Below, piece by piece: positions 24,132 through 32,312 of a DNA stretch of 42,898 nt. Every line of letters starts with the position of its first letter. Position 1 is the stretch's first letter. Below the pieces are notes generated by a model. That model saw only the letters and a program-made list of their open reading frames with translations, was not told where the DNA came from and did no database searches. Both the position numbers and the translations under genes were made by a program. Origin of the DNA: Deltaproteobacteria bacterium RBG_16_49_23 (lineage in GTDB: Bacteria > Desulfobacterota > BSN033 > UBA1163); assembly GCA_001798855.1 (NCBI GenBank), contig MGQQ01000138.1, forward strand, positions 1-42,898, given 5' to 3'.

Positions 24132-24200
24132 CCAAACTGTGAGATCAGGTCAAGCGATTAGAATATGCTAATTTGACAAAAGCGGTTGCGTGTTTCGTTG

Positions 24201-24262
24201 AAGGGTACAGGGTGTAGGGGATAGGGTGTTACTGCACCCCGCACCCCTACACCCAGCACCCT
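24201..24262. terminator. Hairpin between convergent gspD and the SLH gene
   Basis: GGGTGTAGGGG (24210-24220) pairs with CCCCTACACCC (24244-24254), extended by AGGGT/ACCCT pairs. It ends just before the stop codon of the minus-strand gene. Related ACACCC-rich sequences lie at the same position after two other SLH-tailed genes (32240-32311, 37372-37403). Confidence 0.6.
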
Positions 24263-24265
24263 TGA

Positions 24266-25513
24266 TTACTGCATCCCCAGAAATGCCCTGGCCAGGAATG
24301 CGGCCATCTGGTTGCGTAGAACATTATCTCCGGGACAGTACATCCCCGGTTGACATCCCTGGGTCACCCCGAGCTCGACCAGCCTCTTGATGTATTTGCA
24401 AAAGACGCTGGCTGGCTGCACGTCTGTAAAAGATATTCCGGTATCGCAATAATTTGGGAGAGGTTCTCCCTCCACCGCTCTTACGATAAACGCCGCCATC
24501 TGCTGACGCAGGACGTTATCCGTAGGGCAGTACTTTCCCGCTTCACATCCAGCAGTGATCCCGAGCTCAACCAGCCTCTTGATGTATTTGCAAAAGGGGC
24601 TGGCTGGCTGCACGTCCGTAAAGGATATTCCGGCGTCGCAATAATTCGCCGGCGGCTCTCCCTCCTTTGCCCTCACGATGAAGGCCGCCATCTGCTCGCG
24701 GGTGACATTGTTTCCGGGGCAATACGTGCCAGCCCCGCATCCCCCCGTGATCCCGTCGTCATAGATCCCCATGACATATTGATAAAACGGGTTGACTCCC
24801 GGTCCTGACTTGATAGGGACATCGTTGAAAACGGCTGCAACATTCAAGTCAGCAAGCACTTTCGTGTCAATATCTTCGGGGCCAAAAACTTCCACATCTT
24901 GAACAATCCCGATATACGGAGCAAACCACCGGGTCCGATCCATGACCTGTCCCCCTAATTGAGGCACGGATATCTGGCGGTGAACTTCATAAGCCTGAAA
25001 GGTGCCAAGTGGCACGGTGACACGTCCAAACCCAACGACAGTGACTGTGGAAGTAATATCAATTGGACCGGTAAAAGTTGGATCATTAAATGTTCCCGTG
25101 GTATTTTCGATTAGCGGAACACCAAAGGCAATCTGTTTCCCCCCCACGAAGAGTCCTCCATTAAACGTCACCGTCATTTGATCCTGTAAATATTCTCCCC
25201 GATGCCACCTGAAATCAAATGGACTTAACGGATTAACGGAATACCAGTCCATATCCTGCAAGGTGATGCCCCCGCTAAAGCCGTCAAGACGGTAGGTTGT
25301 AAGTCCGGGCACTGTTACTGGATCAATGGCAGCAACATTTGTGCGCGAGGTCCATGTACATGGACCCGGGATGCACCCTATAGGGTTGCTCCCGTTATAG
25401 TCCCAAAAATTCCCCACATCCATTGCCCAGAACTTGTTAGGTTGTGCGATAGCGCCACTAACAAACACCAGACACACTGCAGAAACAGCAACAAACAAAA
25501 TCATCTTCCTCAT
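24266..25513 (-). CDS. Secreted protein with three Cys-containing SLH-like repeats (family A)
   Basis: This 415-residue protein has a signal peptide (MRKMILFVAVSAVCLVFVSGAIA). Residues ~25-230 form a domain shared with the products at 28313 and 41714: early K-F-W-A-M, later LGTFQAYEVH and RWFAPYIGIVQ. Residues ~235-415 hold three SLH-like repeats with D-G-I-T-x-[19 protein letters not shown], and extra Cys before F-T-D-V and K-Y. It ends [20 protein letters not shown] domains anchor proteins to cell-wall polymers; the Cys pairs suggest disulfides and export as a folded protein. It converges with gspD. Function of the N-terminal domain is unknown. Confidence 0.85.
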   Translation of the reverse strand: MRKMILFVAVSAVCLVFVSGAIAQPNKFWAMDVGNFWDYNGSNPIGCIPGPCTWTSRTNVAAIDPVTVPGLTTYRLDGFSGGITLQDMDWYSVNPLSPFDFRWHRGEYLQDQMTVTFNGGLFVGGKQIAFGVPLIENTTGTFNDPTFTGPIDITSTVTVVGFGRVTVPLGTFQAYEVHRQISVPQLGGQVMDRTRWFAPYIGIVQDVEVFGPEDIDTKVLADLNVAAVFNDVPIKSGPGVNPFYQYVMGIYDDGITGGCGAGTYCPGNNVTREQMAAFIVRAKEGEPPANYCDAGISFTDVQPASPFCKYIKRLVELGITAGCEAGKYCPTDNVLRQQMAAFIVRAVEGEPLPNYCDTGISFTDVQPASVFCKYIKRLVELGVTQGCQPGMYCPGDNVLRNQMAAFLARAFLGMQ

Positions 25514-25542
25514 GAGACTTTCTCCTTTCGATAAGATTAGGC

Positions 25543-25735
25543 TACTTACACCAGAAAGTCTGAGAATTTATCTCTAACTTTCTCTTAAATGTCCCCCAAA
25601 AATCTCCCCTCCCCCGGCGGGAGGGGATGAAGGGGAGGGGGGACCCAATGGTCTCTATTTTGTCCACCCCCACCCTCACCCTCCCCCGTCGAAGGGGGAG
25701 GGGATTATTCGGAAATTTCAAATGTTTTTGATAAG
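25543..25735 (+). repeat. 193-bp dispersed repeat, copy B
   Basis: It matches copy A along its length, starting TACTTACACCAGAAAGTCTG; its right end diverges to AATGTTTTTGATAAG. It lies just upstream of the 24266-25513 gene, starting 30 bp before its ATG, and so occupies that gene's promoter region. GATAAG occurs on both flanks (25530 and 25730). Confidence 0.85.
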
Positions 25736-25789
25736 TATTTTAGTCAATATTTTAAATACTGACATTTACACTGACACAGACACTAATTT

Positions 25790-27754
25790 TTACGGCATTC
25801 CTAAAAACGCTCTTGCCAAAAAAGCGGCCATCTGGTCGCGAAGAACGCTATCGGATGGGCAGTACATTCCTGCGGCACATCCCTGGGTGATCCCGCGATT
25901 TACAAGCCTCTCGATATTTCTACAGAAGGGATTGGTTGCGAGCACATCGGAAAACGGAGATGGACCGATGCAAGAGCCTTCAAAGTTCTGTCCACCCTCT
26001 ACGGCCCTCACGATAAAAGCAGCCATCTGCTCGCGGCTCACGGTGTGCCCAGGGCAGTATGTGTTCGGCCCGCAACCTGTTGTGATCCCAAGCGCTCTGA
26101 GCCTCTCGATATTTGCACAGTGGGGATTGCTCAGCGGCACGTCGATAAAGACAGCCCCTGTGCAGCTTGCAGCATCGGTTCCATCCACGGCCCTCACAAG
26201 AAAGGATGCCATCTGCTCGCGGGTAACATTAGTCAAAGGACAGTAGAGACTCTCATCACATCCCTGGGTAATACCTGCGTTGAAAATAGCATCAATATAG
26301 GTTTCAGCCCAATAACCTATTGGGACATCGATAAATAAACCGCCGGGAAAGGACACGTTAAAACTCATCGTCGCCCCCGGGGTCGAAATGTTATCCACAA
26401 GCAGTCCGGTGAGTCCGCCGTCGTATCGGTTGCTGTTCGGTGAAGTGTTCGGGCCGAAGGTCTTTCCAGCCACGAAGTAATCTCCTGCATCGCCGATTCC
26501 ATTTCCGAATTCGATCTCTTCCAATCCATCCGCTTCCATCAAGCGAAGCAGCTTATGCTCGGTATCTGAGTTGTCGTATAGAAAATTCGTCCCCCCTGCA
26601 TTAAGACGGGCATCCACATGCCAGATCAAAAGGCCGTCGCCCGGGAAAGGCGTGTCATTTCCGACACGATTACGGTTCTGTATCATAAAGAACTCGCCAA
26701 ACGGATTTCCCTGGACAGCGCCAGGCATGACCACGATGGCATCCTGCGATGTCCCCGAGCTATTCAACATTACTGCGTGAGTCCCTAAACCATAAGCCTG
26801 AGGGCTAATCCAGTCCAGAAGAAATTTGCTAAAACAGTTGTGGTCTCCTTTGTTACCATCCATCATATCCAGATCGCCCACTCCTCCGTCTGGACCAACG
26901 GCATCGTCGTAGTCATAATAATCCGGCAAGCCCAGGGCATGACCAGTTTCATGAATGACAACTTTGGGGTCAAAGGCGCCGGAAGGGTAGTTGTACGATT
27001 CCCATTGCCAGGAATAATCCCCCAGCCTTTTTCCATCGAGCCGGAAAGTGCTGTCTCCAAACCATGTTTTGTATCCCCACCAAAAACTGGACCAGGCGCC
27101 ATGTGAGCCCGTCCAGATGACGATCAAATAGTCGATGATTCCGTCGCTGTCATTGTCATACTGAGCAAAGTCATGGCCCAGAGCTTCATAATAGTTGAGC
27201 GCTTCCTTGATCAGATTCTGGCGTCCCTGAGTAGTCTCAACAACGTTGCTGCGGGGGTACGGGGTTGTGTACCATCCAAGCGCATTGCCCTGGATTTCAA
27301 GTTGATTATAGGATGACCGGCGATAAAAATTCCGGAGGCTCTCGTAAGGGGGAGACCCCTCACCGTCAACGAACAGTTTTGAATTGACCGATGCCTGCGT
27401 GTCACTTACAATTTGAGGTGTGTCCTGAAATGCAATAAGCAGGGCAAGCACTTTCACCGGTCCTGAAGTGGGCATCCCTTGCCATGCAGGCGGGGGAGCG
27501 AGAGCCTGACCGATTTCTTGAGAGCTCATTCCTTGCATTTGCAAGGATATGCGTTTCAGTTTGTATTGGGCACGGGCTACAGCGCTTTGAGACGGGAGGT
27601 GATTGCCCAGACCTTTTGCCTCAGCAATGCGGGAGCCAAGAGACCCATCCCTTTTATACTCTTCCAATTGCTCTTTTGTTGGAGGTTCAAGAGCCAGACT
27701 CAGGTTGCAGAAAACCAGAAGCAATAAAATAATTGTGATAAGAATTTGTTTCAT
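25790..27754 (-). CDS. M6-family metalloprotease with three SLH-like repeats
   Basis: This 654-residue protein has a signal peptide (MKQILITIILLLLVFCNLSLA), a short pro-region, then a peptidase domain related to immune inhibitor A (M6). The zinc site is HETGHALGLPD, with His268, Glu269, His272 and the distal Asp278. YDNDSDGIIDYLIVIWTG, WQWESYN and IQNRNRVGNDTPFPGDGLLI are typical M6 stretches. Residues ~475-654 carry three Cys-containing SLH-like repeats and end [17 protein letters not shown]. It is probably a surface-held secreted protease that degrades proteins outside the cell. A T2SS route is likely, since M6 and other large folded exoenzymes commonly use it, but this is inference. Confidence 0.9.
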   Translation of the reverse strand: MKQILITIILLLLVFCNLSLALEPPTKEQLEEYKRDGSLGSRIAEAKGLGNHLPSQSAVARAQYKLKRISLQMQGMSSQEIGQALAPPPAWQGMPTSGPVKVLALLIAFQDTPQIVSDTQASVNSKLFVDGEGSPPYESLRNFYRRSSYNQLEIQGNALGWYTTPYPRSNVVETTQGRQNLIKEALNYYEALGHDFAQYDNDSDGIIDYLIVIWTGSHGAWSSFWWGYKTWFGDSTFRLDGKRLGDYSWQWESYNYPSGAFDPKVVIHETGHALGLPDYYDYDDAVGPDGGVGDLDMMDGNKGDHNCFSKFLLDWISPQAYGLGTHAVMLNSSGTSQDAIVVMPGAVQGNPFGEFFMIQNRNRVGNDTPFPGDGLLIWHVDARLNAGGTNFLYDNSDTEHKLLRLMEADGLEEIEFGNGIGDAGDYFVAGKTFGPNTSPNSNRYDGGLTGLLVDNISTPGATMSFNVSFPGGLFIDVPIGYWAETYIDAIFNAGITQGCDESLYCPLTNVTREQMASFLVRAVDGTDAASCTGAVFIDVPLSNPHCANIERLRALGITTGCGPNTYCPGHTVSREQMAAFIVRAVEGGQNFEGSCIGPSPFSDVLATNPFCRNIERLVNRGITQGCAAGMYCPSDSVLRDQMAAFLARAFLGMP

Positions 27755-27779
27755 CTTTTCATCCTTTTTTCAGGTTTAT

Positions 27780-27842
27780 TCATCATAACACCCCTCTATT
27801 CCCCCCTTAACTTAAGGGGGGAATAGAGGGGTGTTATGATGA
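27780..27842. repeat. Perfect 63-bp palindrome
   Basis: Arms of 31 bp (27780-27810 and 27812-27842) are exact inverted copies around a single central C. The arms contain CCCCTCTATTCCCCCCTTAA. Related shorter forms are at 28085-28120 and 41552-41572. It begins 26 bp upstream of the M6 protease start, so it could extrude as a cruciform or block transcription from upstream. Confidence 0.9.
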
Positions 27843-27990
27843 TCGAAAAACATTGAAGAGTAAGCATATTATGTGCCACGGAACTTGTCCGTCTAACTGC
27901 ATGACATTAAATCACTTTTAAAATTCTCTCATTGTCTGTAGTAATAAAAATTGACTAATTATGACCAGATTCAGCCAAATTTTGGCACAC

Positions 27991-28029
27991 AAAAAAGCCT
28001 GGTCTCAAATGCCTTCAAGACCAGGCCTT
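27991..28029 (-). terminator. Rho-independent terminator after the 28313-29566 gene
   Basis: On the minus strand GCCTGGTCT pairs with AGACCAGGC and runs into TTTTTTGTG. It is about 280 bp past the stop of the SLH-tailed gene at 28313, with no other gene in between, and would end that transcript before the M6 protease gene. Confidence 0.8.
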
Positions 28030-28084
28030 GAATAAATATTTTAAGGTTCTTCCGGCTTTTGTGTGGGTATCTCCCCCTCTTTAA

Positions 28085-28120
28085 CGCCCCTCTATTCCCC
28101 CCTTAGTTTAAGGGGGGATG
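28085..28120. repeat. Palindromic repeat, relative of the 63-bp palindrome
   Basis: CCCCTCTATTCCCCCCTTAG and TTTAAGGGGGGATGAAG form a hairpin of the same family as 27780-27842, with a diverged right arm. Confidence 0.65.
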
Positions 28121-28186
28121 AAGGGGGGTTAGGCACTTAGTGAATCGATATCGACAAAAGATTGTTGATGATTTGTTAAAATCAAA

Positions 28187-28280
28187 TGGTAGGCGAAGGC
28201 TTTAGCCTGCGTTATTTATCTGTAACGATTTTTCACCCAATGGGTGAGAGAAAACCGCAGGCTAAAGCCTCCGCCTACCA
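28187..28280. repeat. Inverted repeat with GGCTTTAGCCTGCG arms
   Basis: The 25-bp arms (28187-28211 and 28256-28280) match at 24 positions. An inner hairpin TTCACCCAATGGGTGAG lies between them. A half copy occurs at 10248-10294. It sits 32 bp downstream of the 28313 gene's stop. There is no gene in 27755-28312. Confidence 0.75.
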
Positions 28281-28312
28281 TAATTTCAAAAAGAATCGCT
28301 CAATTTTCCAAA

Positions 28313-29566
28313 TCACGGCATTCCCAAAAACGCTCTGCCGAGGAAGGCGGCCATCTGGTCGCGTAGCACATTATTGCCGGGACAATACATCCCCGCTGCA
28401 CATCCTTGGGTGATCCCGAGGCCTACAAGCCTCTCAATATTGGCGCAGTGAGGAGCGCCTAATGGCACATCGGTAAAAAATCCTATGCAGGGCCCCGGAG
28501 CATCGGCTTTATCCATGGCCCTCACGAGAAAGGATGCCATTTCCGTCCGGGTGACATTGTTGTCGGGACAATAGTTTCCACTTCCACACCCTTGGGTAAC
28601 ATTGAGCTCCTTGAGCCTCTCGATATTGGCGCAGTGTGGAGCGCCCGGTGATACATCATTAAAAACATTTCCTAAGCAGTTTGTCGCATCGGCTCCATCG
28701 ATTGCTCTGACAAGAAAAGAAGCCATTTCGGCCCGGGTGACGAGGTTAGAGGGACAGTATGCCATAGCCCCGCATCCCGTTGTGATTCCATCATCAAAGA
28801 TTCCTGCGGTGTAATGATAAGCCCAGAAGTTGAGGGGAATGTCCGAAAAAACAATTGGGAGGATTAATGAGGTAAGCAATCTCCCGTCCCCATTGAAGGG
28901 ATTACGTGACATATTATCCCATTTAATTTTCCCAAGATAAGGAACCCACCATTTCCGTCCTGTCATACCCCAGCGAAAATTATTAACGGAATCCCAACCT
29001 GTTAAATGATGCTCAAAATGATAAGTGTTGTAGGTCCCAAAGGGTGTTATTGTGGTGGTTTCCAAACCCCGAACAAAGGCAGTTCCAGTAAGGGTGAGTG
29101 TAATGCTTTCTACATCGTTTCCTTGAGGGACAGTGCCTTTATTCAGAGTTCCCAGGGCTGAAATTGGCCAGGAGTCCCCTCCGAAGATCGGGTTTTTTGT
29201 CCACAGAACCCCCGGGTTGTCTAAGATGAGTGTGTACCAAAGCTGGTCAAAGTTATTGTATTTAGTGTGTTGAAGGAATCTCATTTCTGATGGACTTATT
29301 GAAATCCAGGTTCTTTCTAAAAGAACCCAAGTAAATCCATCCCACCTTCTACCTTCTATCACATAAGTCATTACTCCTTGAACCCAATCTATTCCAACAA
29401 TGTCTTCGCGCCACTGATAAGGGGAACCATTGCTATTTCCATCGAAGATCCGATAATGCCCCAGTTCCATTGCCCAGATTTTTTGTGGTGTCTGCGCATG
29501 GGCATTTCCCACAAGCGTAAATAGCCCGATGATAAGAAACTGAGCAATGACAAGTTTAATTTTCAT
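28313..29566 (-). CDS. Secreted protein with three Cys-containing SLH-like repeats (family A)
   Basis: The product is 417 residues from ATG 29566, which follows GAGGGGGGATT; a longer frame to 29692 would put 42 unrelated residues before the signal peptide. The signal is MKIKLVIAQFLIIGLFTLVG, ending AHA. Residues ~25-230 match the 24266 and 41714 proteins: TPQKIWAMELG, FGTYNTYHFEHHL, WWVPYLGKIKWDN. Three SLH-like repeats follow, with GITTGCGAMAYCP, NVTQGCGSGNYCP and GITQGCAAGMYCP cores, ending [17 protein letters not shown]. It lies on the minus strand with its own terminator at 27991-28029. Confidence 0.87.
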   Translation of the reverse strand: MKIKLVIAQFLIIGLFTLVGNAHAQTPQKIWAMELGHYRIFDGNSNGSPYQWREDIVGIDWVQGVMTYVIEGRRWDGFTWVLLERTWISISPSEMRFLQHTKYNNFDQLWYTLILDNPGVLWTKNPIFGGDSWPISALGTLNKGTVPQGNDVESITLTLTGTAFVRGLETTTITPFGTYNTYHFEHHLTGWDSVNNFRWGMTGRKWWVPYLGKIKWDNMSRNPFNGDGRLLTSLILPIVFSDIPLNFWAYHYTAGIFDDGITTGCGAMAYCPSNLVTRAEMASFLVRAIDGADATNCLGNVFNDVSPGAPHCANIERLKELNVTQGCGSGNYCPDNNVTRTEMASFLVRAMDKADAPGPCIGFFTDVPLGAPHCANIERLVGLGITQGCAAGMYCPGNNVLRDQMAAFLGRAFLGMP

Positions 29567-29583
29567 GTAATCCCCCCTCTGAA

Positions 29584-29646
29584 TTACTGCATCCCCAAAA
29601 ACGCCCGTGCCAGGAACTCGGCCATCTAGTCCCTTAATACAATGTT
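29584..29646 (-). pseudogene. Remnant of an SLH-tail C-terminus
   Basis: The minus strand reads NIVLRD, then TAG where all relatives have Gln, then [13 protein letters not shown] and TAA. The match to the common C-terminus of the SLH-tailed proteins is clear, and the expected Y-C-P-G block upstream is gone. The gene is therefore a dead tail, with one nonsense change and loss of everything before it. It lies 18 bp upstream of the start of the 28313 gene. Confidence 0.85.
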
Positions 29647-29741
29647 CGATGAAGATCCTCTCAAAGCACTGAAGGCAGGCCCGGTTGATCATTCGATACG
29701 AATGATCAAGGGATTCGTAGGTTTTGTCAAGAATTTTTTTG

Positions 29742-29807
29742 GAGAGGTTTCTGGAAAAAACCAGAAATCTCTGATTACTTCGATTAGGGACCGATTACAG
29801 GGATTAG
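29742..29807. repeat. Dispersed hairpin repeat, copy 2 (AGAAATCTCTGATTAC family)
   Basis: AGAGGTTTCTGG pairs with CCAGAAATCTCT, followed by GATTACTTCGATTAGG and ACCGATTACA. It resembles 21581-21646 over its whole length. It lies next to copy C of the 194-bp repeat. Confidence 0.65.
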
Positions 29808-29882
29808 AAATTCTGAAAGCGAAAGGGAGTTGTAACGTAAATACAAGAAAAATTCATGGTAGAATTGCTTCGTATATAAATC

Positions 29883-30076
29883 CTATCCAAAGATATTTGA
29901 AATTTCACAATAATCCCCTCCCCCTTCGACGGGGGAGGGTTAGGGTGGGGGTGGACAAAATAGAGACCATTTAGTCCCCCCTCCCCTTCATCCCCTCCCG
30001 CCGAGGGGAGGGGAGATTTTTTAGAAACATTTCAGAGAAAGTTAGAGATAAATTCTCAGACTTTCTGGTGTAAGTA
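29883..30076 (-). repeat. 194-bp dispersed repeat, copy C
   Basis: Read on the minus strand it starts TACTTACACCAGAAAGTCTG and ends TTTCAAATATCTTTGGATAG, like copy A in gspD. The core G/C hairpins are kept. It lies directly after the stop of the Tat-exported amidohydrolase gene (stop at 30081), so it may also serve as that gene's terminator. Confidence 0.85.
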
Positions 30077-30080
30077 TCTA

Positions 30081-31208
30081 TTATCCACGCTTTAACAGCC
30101 GCTGAATGTTTTCGCTAAAAATCTTCCCCTGATCTTCCTTGCTTAGGGCCAGGTCCTCCACACTTTTCCTTGCATCCATGGTGAAGGCTTTGCCTCCGGT
30201 TTGGTCCATCGGGGCATCGGAGCCAAAGAGCATCTTTTCCGGGCCAAAAAAGTCATAAGCCATCTTAAGGAGCAGGGGCTCGTGTCCCTGGGTGGCTGTA
30301 TCGCAATAAAACTTCTTAAAGTGATTGATATATGGGCGAGAAATAGGGGTGGCTTGCTTCTCGCCGGTATTCTGCTCAAAGTAGTCCCAGCCATACTGCA
30401 TCCGCTTGGCAAACAGCGGGACGAGAGCTCCATGGTGATGAATGATCAATTTAAGATCCGGATACCGTTCATAAACCCCGCTAAAGACAAGCCTGACCAT
30501 GGCGGTCGAGCTGTCAAGCAGCCAGGAGAGGGTTTGCCAGACCTGGTATTGAGAGATCTTTTCACCGACGTAGTCCGGATAGACAGGCGGACGGGAAGGG
30601 TGAACCCACAGTGGAACACCCAGCTCAACAGCCTTCTGGTAGAGATGCTCATAATCCGGATGATCGGGTTGTTTGACCGTAGGCCCGACAACAAAAAAAC
30701 CTCCCACGAGCTTCAACGAGCGAACGGCCCTTTCGAACTCGGCAAGCATTACTTCGGGGTTCGTCGTCGGGAGAAGAGCAACCCCCGCAAATCGATCAGG
30801 CCGCTTATTCACAATAGTTGCCAATTCATCATTGAAGAGCCGGGCGGCCTCCGCGCACAATTTGGGGTTGGCGTGAACTGGCGGGGTTGTCTCCAGCCAG
30901 GGCAGTGGAACCAGAACACTCAGATCAATACCGCAGGAATCCATGAGTGCAAGGCGTTTATCCGGATGGATAAGGGTTGGAGTATTGGCGAAGAGATTCC
31001 TGAAAATATGAGGAGAACTGTTGCTGGCCCTCTCCAGAAAATCGATGACCCTCATCACTGAAAAATGGCAGTAAGAATCAATCCGATAATCTTTCCCTGA
31101 TTGAGTTGTCTTGTGCTGTTCCCCTCTTGCAGGAGAAGCAGATGCCAGTCCCATGCTAACCAAGCCTGAGGCCAGCAAAGCCTTCTTCAAAAAATCTCTT
31201 CTCTTCAT
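30081..31208 (-). CDS. Tat-exported amidohydrolase-2 family protein
   Basis: This 375-residue protein begins MKRRDFLKKALLASGLVSMG, a twin-arginine signal ending near ASPARG, so it is exported folded. The rest is a metal-dependent TIM-barrel hydrolase/decarboxylase of the amidohydrolase 2 family (as in ACMSD): LPTTNPEVML, LWVHPSRPP, LKLIIHHHGALVPLF and MLFGSDAPMDQTGG. The usual first metal motif H-x-H is Y-C-H here (RIDSYCHFS), so one metal-binding His is lacking. It may still use another metal arrangement or be altered in activity. Substrate unknown. It carries no SLH tail although its neighbours do. Confidence 0.85.
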   Translation of the reverse strand: MKRRDFLKKALLASGLVSMGLASASPARGEQHKTTQSGKDYRIDSYCHFSVMRVIDFLERASNSSPHIFRNLFANTPTLIHPDKRLALMDSCGIDLSVLVPLPWLETTPPVHANPKLCAEAARLFNDELATIVNKRPDRFAGVALLPTTNPEVMLAEFERAVRSLKLVGGFFVVGPTVKQPDHPDYEHLYQKAVELGVPLWVHPSRPPVYPDYVGEKISQYQVWQTLSWLLDSSTAMVRLVFSGVYERYPDLKLIIHHHGALVPLFAKRMQYGWDYFEQNTGEKQATPISRPYINHFKKFYCDTATQGHEPLLLKMAYDFFGPEKMLFGSDAPMDQTGGKAFTMDARKSVEDLALSKEDQGKIFSENIQRLLKRG

Positions 31209-31514
31209 AGGATCTCCTTGTCTATTTTAATTAATACACCATGCCCGGAGGGCACCCGCGAACCATGAAAAAAAGAATCCTCCTCCCCCTTGACGGGGGA
31301 GGATTGAGGTGGGGGTGAAGACGTGCGTTTCCCCCTCACCCCCGCCCTCTCCCGCCAAGGGAGAGGGGGAAAGGTGCTATTTCTTAATTAATGGGACCAT
31401 TTTTAACATATCCGGGTTCAGACCGACAAGAGGACATCTGGCAAATTATGAGGGAAAAGAGTAGGGGAAATCAGGGAAATGGGGTCAGACAATGGGCGGT
31501 GTTGAGGGCAAAAC
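31209..31514. other. Intergenic, hairpin-rich
   Basis: This region has no gene. TCCTCCCCCTTG and GGGGGAGGATT pair at about 31280-31304. A second hairpin of CCCCTCACCCCC and GAGAGGGGG tracts runs to about 31372. They resemble the cores of the 194-bp repeats. Confidence 0.5.
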
Positions 31515-31557
31515 GAAAAAGCCTGATCATCCAACATTAGGATGAATCAGGCTTTTT
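31515..31557. terminator. Bidirectional rho-independent terminator
   Basis: AAAAAGCCTGAT-CATCC pairs with GGATGAATCAGGCTTTTT around a short loop. A and T tracts flank both arms, so it can stop transcription from either side. It lies between the amidohydrolase and the DUF5618-like gene, about 180 bp past the latter's stop. Confidence 0.85.
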
Positions 31558-31739
31558 CTCTGCGGCATCGTCTTCACCCCGAGAAGAGGAATACGCCGGT
31601 GATTATCGGTTTCTCCCTAATCCCCCATGGCCGCAAGATCACCCACGAACCAATATATTTACACTCACCGAAGGGCTTATGCTTTCAATTACTACTAACA
31701 CTGGCACTTACACTGACACTCTTAATTTCTAAGGGTGTG

Positions 31740-32114
31740 TCACTTCATCTTTTCAATAAAGGCCTTAGCTGCCTTAAGGGCATCTTTAACAATATCTACC
31801 CTGTCTAAAAGCTTTCTATAATAACCCGCTATATGGATAACCCTGTAAAGCGATTCAAACTCCCTTAAGAGCCTGCCATCATGAACTACAAGATATTTCT
31901 GCAACGCTTTTCTGTATGCATCTACGGACGTTGGCAGCTCTTTTTCGCTCAACCCCTTCTTTATTAAGGCTTCGTCAATAGCCTCTAAAACAGCGAGATA
32001 AGCTGTTCCCAATGCTTCTCTTACAGGCTTGACATCCGTATAGGTATTGTCCTCTATGGGGACAGATTTCAATATTTCCTTTGCGTTGTTCAAATATCTT
32101 ATTGCCTCTTTCAT
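31740..32114 (-). CDS. DUF5618-like helical protein
   Basis: This 124-residue, all-helical, cytoplasmic-looking protein starts MKEAIRYLNNAKEILKSVPI and contains AYLAVLEAIDEALIKKGL and IHIAGYYRKLLDRVD. I associate this pattern with DUF5618, a small HEPN-like helical family; the assignment is from memory of the pattern. There is no signal peptide, unlike the genes on both sides. A partner gene (nucleotidyltransferase or antitoxin) is not visible beside it. Function unknown. Confidence 0.65.
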   Translation of the reverse strand: MKEAIRYLNNAKEILKSVPIEDNTYTDVKPVREALGTAYLAVLEAIDEALIKKGLSEKELPTSVDAYRKALQKYLVVHDGRLLREFESLYRVIHIAGYYRKLLDRVDIVKDALKAAKAFIEKMK

Positions 32115-32239
32115 CTAAATTTCCTCTTTAAATACATTTATAGAACGGTTGGTCAGGTAATGTCAAACCATCCTCTTCTCCCTCTTAATCCCTACCTGTG
32201 TTATGGGGCAGTTGTTATGTGATAATTTGACAGAAACTG

Positions 32240-32311
32240 TAAAGGGGGCAGGGTGTAGGGGGTAGGGGGTGGAAGGTCGCTACACCCAACACCCCGTACC
32301 CAGCACCCTGT
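32240..32311. repeat. ACACCC-rich repeat after the 32313 gene
   Basis: AGGGTGTAGGGGG and CTACACCC, then CCCAGCACCCTG, lie immediately beyond the stop codon. The same arrangement is found at 24201-24265 and 37372-37403, always directly joined to the end of an SLH-tailed gene. It probably travelled with the tails during duplication. Confidence 0.65.
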
Positions 32312-32312
32312 A

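Noticed and set aside
30201-31061. 286-codon plus-strand open frame
   Set aside because: It is antisense to the amidohydrolase gene, has no recognisable motif, and its codon pattern mirrors the real gene.
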